Assembly: GCA_963736305.1 (NCBI GenBank)
Contig: CAVTOD010000008.1
Location: 124,001 to 188,000 of the forward strand
Source: DASUPK01 sp963736305
Lineage (GTDB): Bacteria; Actinomycetota; Thermoleophilia; Solirubrobacterales; 70-9
Direction: 5' to 3'
Length of the DNA: 64,000 bases
A program made the position numbers and the translations under genes. Under the pieces are notes generated by a model. It did no database searches. It was given only the letters and a program-made list of their open reading frames with translations, and was not told the DNA's origin. Positions 59,309-64,000 of the stretch are shown piece by piece (the first letter of the stretch is position 1; every line of letters starts with the position of its first letter).

Positions 59309-59576
59309 GCTCGAGGGCCACGGCAAGGAGGAGGCTTCCGACGACCCAAAGGACTCGGGCGATCAGGCGAACGAGCTCGAGCAGACCGATACGGAGAACG
59401 CGCTCCGCGCAGACCTGCGCCAGACGCTCGAGGCCATCGAGAAGGCCGAGGCCCGGCTCGAGGAGGGCACCTACGGCGTCTCGGTGATCAGCGGCGATCG
59501 GATCCCGGACGAGCGCCTCCAGGTGATCCCGTGGGCCGACCGCAACGTCGGGGAAGAGCCCGGCGGACGCGGCTGA
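59250..59576 (+). CDS. TraR/DksA-like protein without zinc-finger cysteines
   Basis: 108 residues. An N-terminal helical region (ARARLADERARIERELEG), DSGDQANELEQTDTENAL, an ALEAIEKAEARLEEGTYG helix, and then GDRIPDERLQVIPWA, which aligns with the C-terminal DksA/TraR motif. The four cysteines normally flanking this point are absent (VSVISGDRIPDERL). It may still insert a coiled coil into RNA polymerase, as some Cys-less DksA proteins do. The leaderless promoter sits inside the upstream pseudogene. Confidence 0.78.
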   Translation: MDEEKARARLADERARIERELEGHGKEEASDDPKDSGDQANELEQTDTENALRADLRQTLEAIEKAEARLEEGTYGVSVISGDRIPDERLQVIPWADRNVGEEPGGRG

Positions 59577-59598
59577 CCGGCAGCGCTGAGTCCGCCGG

Positions 59599-60504
59599 CT
59601 AAGGCCGGCGCGCGGAGACCAGAAGGTTGTAGAAGAGCTGCGGCGGCAGTCGCGGCTCCAGGACCTGGTTGTCCACCCGTTGCAGCGCCAGGTAGCTGCG
59701 GAACGCGAACCGCCTCCAGCCCCACGGCACCTCGTCGGGCTCCGCGCTCGCCTCGAGCGTCCTCACGGTCCAGCCGTGGATCGAGGCGAGCAGCTCCTCA
59801 CCCTTCACCCTGACCTCGCCGAGTCCCGCGGCGTCGCAGAAGCGGCGCAAGTCACCGGGCGAGAAGGCGTGCACATCGACCTCGGGCTCGAGGTCGTGGC
59901 CGTGCCCGGCCGCGGCCTCAGCCTCGTAATCCCGGGCCGAGGCCCCGACCAGCCGCCGCCAGAGCGGCGCGGTGAGCAGCGCAGTCCGCTTGGGGATCGC
60001 GGCGAGGAGGTCGCCGTACCGCGACGGCTCCCCGCAGAACGTCACGGTCCCTCCTGGCCGCAGCACCCGCGCGAACTCGGAGAACGCCTGGCCGAGATCG
60101 GGGATGTGATGAAGGACGGCGTGACCGAAGACGAGGTCGAAGCTCTCGTCGCCGAACGGAAGGGTCTCTGCCTCGGCCGCCGCCGTCGTCACCTGCAGCC
60201 CGAGCCGCTCCGCATTTCCCTCCAAGGTGGCCAGCATGCCCGGTGAGATGTCGGTCGCGGTGGCGCGCTCGATCGCCCCGGCCTGCAGCAGGTTGAGGGA
60301 GAAGTAGCCCGTGCCGGCACCGATCTCGAGCGCATCGCCGAACGGCTCCTCGGGCCAGCCCCCGAGCGCCTTGCGCAATTTGGCGGTGACCTGGCGCTGT
60401 CCGATGTCGCCGAAGTCGATTCCCCACTTGGAGTCATACGAGGCTGCCGCCACGTCGTGGTAGCGCTCGTTGACCTCCTTGATCCGCTCTGGGCTCCCCG
60501 GCAT
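59599..60504 (-). CDS. Class I SAM-dependent methyltransferase
   Basis: 301 residues. Motif I DALEIGAGTGYFSLNLLQAG (about residues 56-75), post-I ATDISPGMLATLEGNAERLGL, FDLVFGHAVLHHIPDLGQAFSEFARVL and RPGGTVTFCGEPS are the Methyltransf_11 pattern. The long C-terminal part (VDVHAFSPGDLRRFCDAAGLGEVRVKGEELLASI) is not typical of ubiquinone or menaquinone methylases. Substrate unknown. TACGAT lies 8 nt before the ATG. Confidence 0.82.
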   Translation of the reverse strand: MPGSPERIKEVNERYHDVAAASYDSKWGIDFGDIGQRQVTAKLRKALGGWPEEPFGDALEIGAGTGYFSLNLLQAGAIERATATDISPGMLATLEGNAERLGLQVTTAAAEAETLPFGDESFDLVFGHAVLHHIPDLGQAFSEFARVLRPGGTVTFCGEPSRYGDLLAAIPKRTALLTAPLWRRLVGASARDYEAEAAAGHGHDLEPEVDVHAFSPGDLRRFCDAAGLGEVRVKGEELLASIHGWTVRTLEASAEPDEVPWGWRRFAFRSYLALQRVDNQVLEPRLPPQLFYNLLVSARRP

Positions 60505-60512
60505 GACGCGGG

Positions 60513-60518
60513 ATCGTA
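60513..60518 (-). promoter_or_regulatory. -10 element of the methyltransferase gene
   Basis: TACGAT on the minus strand, 8 nt before the ATG at 60504. Confidence 0.4.
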
Positions 60519-60531
60519 GACCCGGGCGCCC

Positions 60532-61287
60532 CTAGCGGTCGTAGTTGGCGATCGCGCGCAGCGAGAGGCCCACCAGGATGACGCCCATCGCGACGATCAC
60601 GCCGACGCAGACGAGGATCTTGTCCACGACCCACCCGTCGATGATCAGCGAGCGCAGTCCCACGATCACGTAGCTCACAGGATTGATCCGAGCCAGCGTC
60701 TCCATCACGGGAGAGAGCCGGTCGAACGGGACGAAGTTCGGCGTCAGGAAGAGGAGCGGGAAGAAGAGCAGGAAGCTCGTGTTCGTGGCCTGCACGTTGC
60801 GAGTGGTGAGCGCAACCAGGATCCCGAACCCCGCGTACGCGACCCCGAAGAGCGAGGCGAGGAGGACGCAGAGGACGGCACCCGCGGGGCCCGCCTCGAC
60901 GTGGGCACCGAAGGCGATCCCGGCCAGCATCACCACGGTGGACGCGGCGATGCCCCGGACGAGGTCGGCCCCGAGCCTCCCGACGATCAGCGAGGTGCGC
61001 CGGATCGGAGCGACCAGCAGCTTGTCGAAGTAGCCACTGTCGATCTCGGTCACAAGCGCCAGCCCGGTGGTTGCGGTGGCCACCGCGAACATCAGTGAGA
61101 CCGGCATCTGGAACGCGACATACCCCTGTCCGTGGAGGAAGGGCGTCGTGCTCGGGAAGGTCTTGGAGACCTGCCCGATGTTGACCGCCAGGAAGAAGAG
61201 GGGAATGAAGAGCGTCGGGATCGTCGCCTCGGGGTAGCGGACCACCTCCCGCACCGCGCGACGTCCGAGCAGCAGGATCTCCGTCAT
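60532..61287 (-). CDS. ABC-2 type exporter permease
   Basis: 251 residues, six helices. TIPTLFIPLFFLAVNIGQV, TATTGLALVTEIDSGYFDKLLVAPIRRTSLIVGR (the conserved EREsG-like loop) and FLLFFPLLFLTPNFVPFDRL with MPxWL-like NPVSYVIVGLR match ABC2_membrane permeases of the DrrB type. It pairs with the ATPase encoded just upstream, overlapping by ATGA. Exported substrate unknown (lipid, antibiotic or daunorubicin-like). Confidence 0.86.
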   Translation of the reverse strand: MTEILLLGRRAVREVVRYPEATIPTLFIPLFFLAVNIGQVSKTFPSTTPFLHGQGYVAFQMPVSLMFAVATATTGLALVTEIDSGYFDKLLVAPIRRTSLIVGRLGADLVRGIAASTVVMLAGIAFGAHVEAGPAGAVLCVLLASLFGVAYAGFGILVALTTRNVQATNTSFLLFFPLLFLTPNFVPFDRLSPVMETLARINPVSYVIVGLRSLIIDGWVVDKILVCVGVIVAMGVILVGLSLRAIANYDR

Positions 61288-62306
61288 GGCGTCACCGCCC
61301 GCGCCGCGGCCTCATCCTGCTCGGCGCCCACGTCCTCGTGATCGGTGCCGGCACCCTCGAGCCGGCGCCCCGTCGCCTCCAGGAAGACATCGTCCAGCGA
61401 GGGCCGCGAGACCGAGATCGCGCCGACCTCGATGTCGGCCCCGTCCAGCCGCCGAACGATCTCCGCGATCGAGGCCGCGCCGTTCTCGACGAAGAGCGCA
61501 AGCGCGTCCTGCTCGGCGATCACCCGGTCGAGGCCGGGCAGCTCGCCGATCACCTGCTGCGTCCGCTCGGCGTCGGCTCCGTGCAGCTCGACCGAGACGA
61601 CGTCCTTGCCGATCTCCGCCTTCAGGCTCTCCGGCGTCCCCTCCGCGACGATCTCCCCGGAGTCGATGATCGCGAGCCGCTCGCAGAGCGCGTCGGCCTC
61701 CTCCAGGTACTGGGTGGTGAGGAAGATCGTCGTTCCCGTGGCATTGATGCTCCGCACCTCATCCCACACCGTCAATCGCGATGCGGGGTCCAAGCCGGTG
61801 GTCGGCTCATCGAGAAAGAGCACCTTGGGGTGATGAACGAGGGCACTCGCCAGGTCGAGCCGGCGCTTCATCCCTCCGGAGTAGGTCTTGGTCCGCCGTT
61901 CGGCGGCGTCGGTCAGCCCGACCAGCTCGAGCAGCTCGGCCGCGCGAGCGCGCCCCTCAGCAGCACTGATCCCATACAGGCCGCACTGCAGCTCGAGCAG
62001 CTCGCGTCCGGTCTGCACCGGATCGAGCCCGATCTCCTGCAGCGCGACGCCGATGTTGTGGCGGACGGCATCGCCGTCGGCGACCACGTCGTGGCCGGCG
62101 ACCGAGGCGCTCCCGTCGCTCGGCGGCAGCAGCGTGCAGAGCATCCGCACGGTGGTCGACTTCCCCGCGCCGTTGGGGCCCAGGAAGCCGAAGACCTCGC
62201 CCTCGGCCACCTCGAGGTCGATTCCGCGCACGGCTTCCACGCCTCCCTTGAAGGTGCGGGTGAGGTCGCGGGCCTGAATGGCAGGGGCTTTCGCGTTGTT
62301 CTCCAT
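61284..62306 (-). CDS. ABC exporter ATP-binding protein (DrrA-like)
   Basis: 340 residues from the ATG at 62306. FGFLGPNGAGKSTTVRMLCTL (Walker A), YSGGMKRRLDLASALVHHPKVLFLDEPTTGLDP (signature, Walker B and D loop), IFLTTQYLEEADALCERLAII (H loop). The C-terminal 110 residues form the extra DrrA domain (VVSVELHGADAERTQQVIGE... ISVSRPSLDDVFLEATGRRL). It drives the DrrB-like permease that overlaps its stop. Confidence 0.9.
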   Translation of the reverse strand: MENNAKAPAIQARDLTRTFKGGVEAVRGIDLEVAEGEVFGFLGPNGAGKSTTVRMLCTLLPPSDGSASVAGHDVVADGDAVRHNIGVALQEIGLDPVQTGRELLELQCGLYGISAAEGRARAAELLELVGLTDAAERRTKTYSGGMKRRLDLASALVHHPKVLFLDEPTTGLDPASRLTVWDEVRSINATGTTIFLTTQYLEEADALCERLAIIDSGEIVAEGTPESLKAEIGKDVVSVELHGADAERTQQVIGELPGLDRVIAEQDALALFVENGAASIAEIVRRLDGADIEVGAISVSRPSLDDVFLEATGRRLEGAGTDHEDVGAEQDEAAARAVTP

Positions 62307-62408
62307 CAACTCGTATTCCGTCCTTGGGATTCCCCGTCTATGACCGGACTGCCGGCCGAGACTCATCGATCGCGGCCAATTCGCACTCTACGAAAACCGG
62401 ATAGCCCC

Positions 62409-62414
62409 TAACTT
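62409..62414 (+). promoter_or_regulatory. -10 element of the methyltransferase-GH57 operon
   Basis: TAACTT, 7 nt before the GTG at 62422. Confidence 0.45.
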
Positions 62415-62421
62415 CCCCGCG

Positions 62422-63183
62422 GTGAGCGAAGCCGACCAGATCTACCTGCAGGCAGACCAGCCCGAGGGCGTGCCGCCCCTGGAGCTGACCGGCGAGCGGA
62501 CTCTCCCGGATGTCCCAGAGGAGAACTACTGGTACCGGCGTCACGTCGCGGTCTACGAATGGATCGCCGCGCGGTGCGGCGGGCTGCGCGTCGTCGATCT
62601 CGCGTCCGGCGAGGGCTATGGCTCGGACCTCCTGGCCCGAAGGGCCGCGGAGGTGACCGGCGTCGACGCGAACCCGCAGGCCTTCGAGCACGCCCGCGCC
62701 CGCTACCGCCGCCCGAACCTGAGCTTCCAGCGAGGCCTCGTCGAGTACTTCGATCAGGAGGTCGACGCCGTCGTCTTCCTCCAGACCATCGAGCACATCC
62801 ACGAGCCCGAAAAGCTGCTCGACCGCATCTCTCAGATCGCTCCGGTCGCCTACATCTCGACGCCCAACCGCCTCACCCTCGCTCCTCCGGGGGCGGAGAA
62901 GTCCGACAACCCCTGGCACCTGCGCGAATACGACGCCGGCCAGTACCGGGACCTGCTGGAGCCGCATTTCGGGACCGTCGAGCTCCTCGGCCTCTTCCAC
63001 GCCCGCAAGCTGCGCGCTCACGAGCTTGCGATCCGGGTGGGCTGGGACCGGGTCCACGCCGCCCTCCACATCACGAAGCCGTTCTACGACCGATTCATCC
63101 CGGCGATCAGCGCCCGCGACTTCCGGCTGCGGGACGCGCCGCTCGACAGGGCGCTCGATTTCCTGGCCGTCTGCCGCGCCTGA
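62422..63183 (+). CDS. SAM-dependent methyltransferase, Rv3030-like
   Basis: 253 residues, GTG start. ELTGERTLPDVPEENYWYRRHVAVYEW leads to motif I RVVDLASGEGYGSDLLARRA, VTGVDANPQAFEHARARY, and DAVVFLQTIEHIHEPEKLLDRI. The pairing with a GH57 branching-type enzyme starting 4 bp after its stop reproduces the mycobacterial Rv3030-Rv3031 order, where the methyltransferase acts on methylated polysaccharide (methylglucose lipopolysaccharide). That functional link is inference from gene order. Confidence 0.84.
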   Translation: MSEADQIYLQADQPEGVPPLELTGERTLPDVPEENYWYRRHVAVYEWIAARCGGLRVVDLASGEGYGSDLLARRAAEVTGVDANPQAFEHARARYRRPNLSFQRGLVEYFDQEVDAVVFLQTIEHIHEPEKLLDRISQIAPVAYISTPNRLTLAPPGAEKSDNPWHLREYDAGQYRDLLEPHFGTVELLGLFHARKLRAHELAIRVGWDRVHAALHITKPFYDRFIPAISARDFRLRDAPLDRALDFLAVCRA

Positions 63184-63187
63184 GCGC

Positions 63188-64000
63188 ATGGCTGACCGCA
63201 CCGTTGGCGACCTTGCGATCGTCCTCCACTCCCACATGCCCTACGTCGAGGGCTTCGGGACCTATCCGTTCGGGGAGGAGTGGCTGTTCGAGGCATTCGC
63301 GCGCTCGCACCTGCCGGTCCTGGAAGTCGCCGAGCGGCTGACGATGACGATCACGCCGGTGCTGGCCGACCAGCTTGAGGCCGAGGGAGTGCGGGAGCGG
63401 ATGCTCGCCTTCCTCGCCAAGCACCGCGTCGAGGCAGCGAGCCGCGACGCCGCCGAGAGCGAAGTCGAGCTGCAACCGGCGGCCGAGGCCTCCCTCCGCC
63501 TCTACGCGCGAGCGATCGAGCGGCTCGAGAGCCTGGAGGAGCATCCCCTGGTGGCGTTCCAGCAAGCGGCGGCGGGCCGGGTCGTGCTGATCCCCTCTGC
63601 GGCAACCCACGCGGTGCTTCCCAAGCTTGCGACGCAGGCCGGCCGCCGGCTCCAGATTGACGCCGGGCTTCGCTCCCACGAGCGCCGCTTCGGAGCGGCC
63701 GCGGAGGGCTTCTGGCTGCCGGAGTGCGCGTACGTGCCGGGCCTCGAAGCTGTCCTGGCCGAGCGCGGGCTTGCCTACACCTGCCTAGATCAGAGCGCGC
63801 TCGAGGCCGGTACGGCGGCGCTGGCACCGGTGTGGCTGCCGGGCGGCCCGGTGGGCTTCACGATCGACTGGCCGACTGTCGAGCTCGTCTGGTCCGAGGG
63901 CGGTTACCCCTCGGACCCCAGCTATCTGGAGTACCACCGGCTGTCGGCCAATGGGATGCGCCTGTGGTCGATCTCGGGGCAGCCATACGATCCGGCGGCC
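63188..64000 (+). CDS. GH57-family 1,4-alpha-glucan branching-type enzyme, N-terminal part
   Basis: The frame opens at the ATG 63188 and runs 271 codons to the right edge without a stop. LAIVLHSHMPYVEGFGTYPFGEEWLFEAF is the GH57 N-terminal signature (metal/substrate His in HSHMPY), and GFWLPECAYVPGLEAVLAERG holds the expected catalytic Glu of family 57. It resembles the mycobacterial Rv3031-type enzyme for branching of methylated or intracellular glucans. Usual length is about 520 residues, so roughly half is present. Confidence 0.88.
   Translation, partial: MADRTVGDLAIVLHSHMPYVEGFGTYPFGEEWLFEAFARSHLPVLEVAERLTMTITPVLADQLEAEGVRERMLAFLAKHRVEAASRDAAESEVELQPAAEASLRLYARAIERLESLEEHPLVAFQQAAAGRVVLIPSAATHAVLPKLATQAGRRLQIDAGLRSHERRFGAAAEGFWLPECAYVPGLEAVLAERGLAYTCLDQSALEAGTAALAPVWLPGGPVGFTIDWPTVELVWSEGGYPSDPSYLEYHRLSANGMRLWSISGQPYDPAA

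Overview
The window reads as chromosomal DNA from a GC-rich actinobacterium, most likely class Thermoleophilia (Solirubrobacterales-like). The clues are F420-type LLM oxidoreductases, ergothioneine genes (egtB, egtD), a CtpE-like P-type ATPase, a DipZ-type CcdA/thioredoxin protein, an Rv1264-like adenylate cyclase, a GET3-like ATPase pair and a methyltransferase/GH57 pair like those of mycobacteria, and exported proteins carrying a Cys-(Lys/Arg-rich)-Cys segment. The lineage is inferred from gene content only. No rRNA, tRNA, CRISPR array, insertion sequence or prophage was seen.

Layout. 1-9 kb: metabolic and repair genes, namely an edge-truncated acyl-CoA dehydrogenase, L-2-hydroxyglutarate oxidase, split NHEJ enzymes (stand-alone ATP-dependent ligase and LigD-type polymerase), a crotonase and a thioesterase. 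8-13.5 kb: a minus-strand block of pyruvate kinase, CtpE-like ATPase and a RES/Xre toxin-antitoxin pair. 13.6-28 kb: a secreted Ig-like protein, an LLM oxidoreductase, the transhydrogenase operon pntAA-pntAB-pntB, an SDR, egtB-egtD, a second LLM oxidoreductase, glpX and a BrkB-family membrane protein. 28-29 kb: the housekeeping sigma factor rpoD, preceded by 331 bp of non-coding DNA with a consensus promoter and an early terminator. 29-45 kb: a nearly complete type IV pilus locus (pilT, a thioredoxin-fold membrane protein, pilB, pilT, pilC; then pilA, three further prepilin-like genes, pilD, pilM, pilN, pilO and a PilP-position protein). 45-52 kb: an HxlR regulator, a large HEPN-like protein, two GET3/ArsA-like ATPases, and a ParA-FtsZ operon whose FtsZ has an unusual N-terminal extension. 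52-64 kb: a secreted protein, gamma-glutamyltransferase, a Lon-N domain protein, adenylate cyclase, dipZ, a frameshifted DUF559-type gene, a cysteine-less DksA-like protein, a methyltransferase, an ABC exporter, and the methyltransferase/GH57 pair running off the right edge.

The most striking element is a cyclic-di-GMP-I (GEMM-I) riboswitch at 35995-36087, directly upstream of the pilin gene pilA. Its expression platform contains competing helices and a sequence able to pair with the pilA ribosome binding site. The pilB extension ATPase of the same locus carries an MshEN-type N-terminal domain, a fold that binds c-di-GMP in other bacteria, although its ligand motif is degenerate here. Pilus building may therefore answer to c-di-GMP at two levels.

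Across the window most first-in-operon genes have a TAnnnT -10 hexamer only 6-10 nt before the start codon and no Shine-Dalgarno sequence, so leaderless mRNAs appear to be the rule. Three genes (pilM, the DUF559-type gene, and probably the gene at 19590) carry single-base frameshifts at short G or C runs, which may be assembly errors or real decay.
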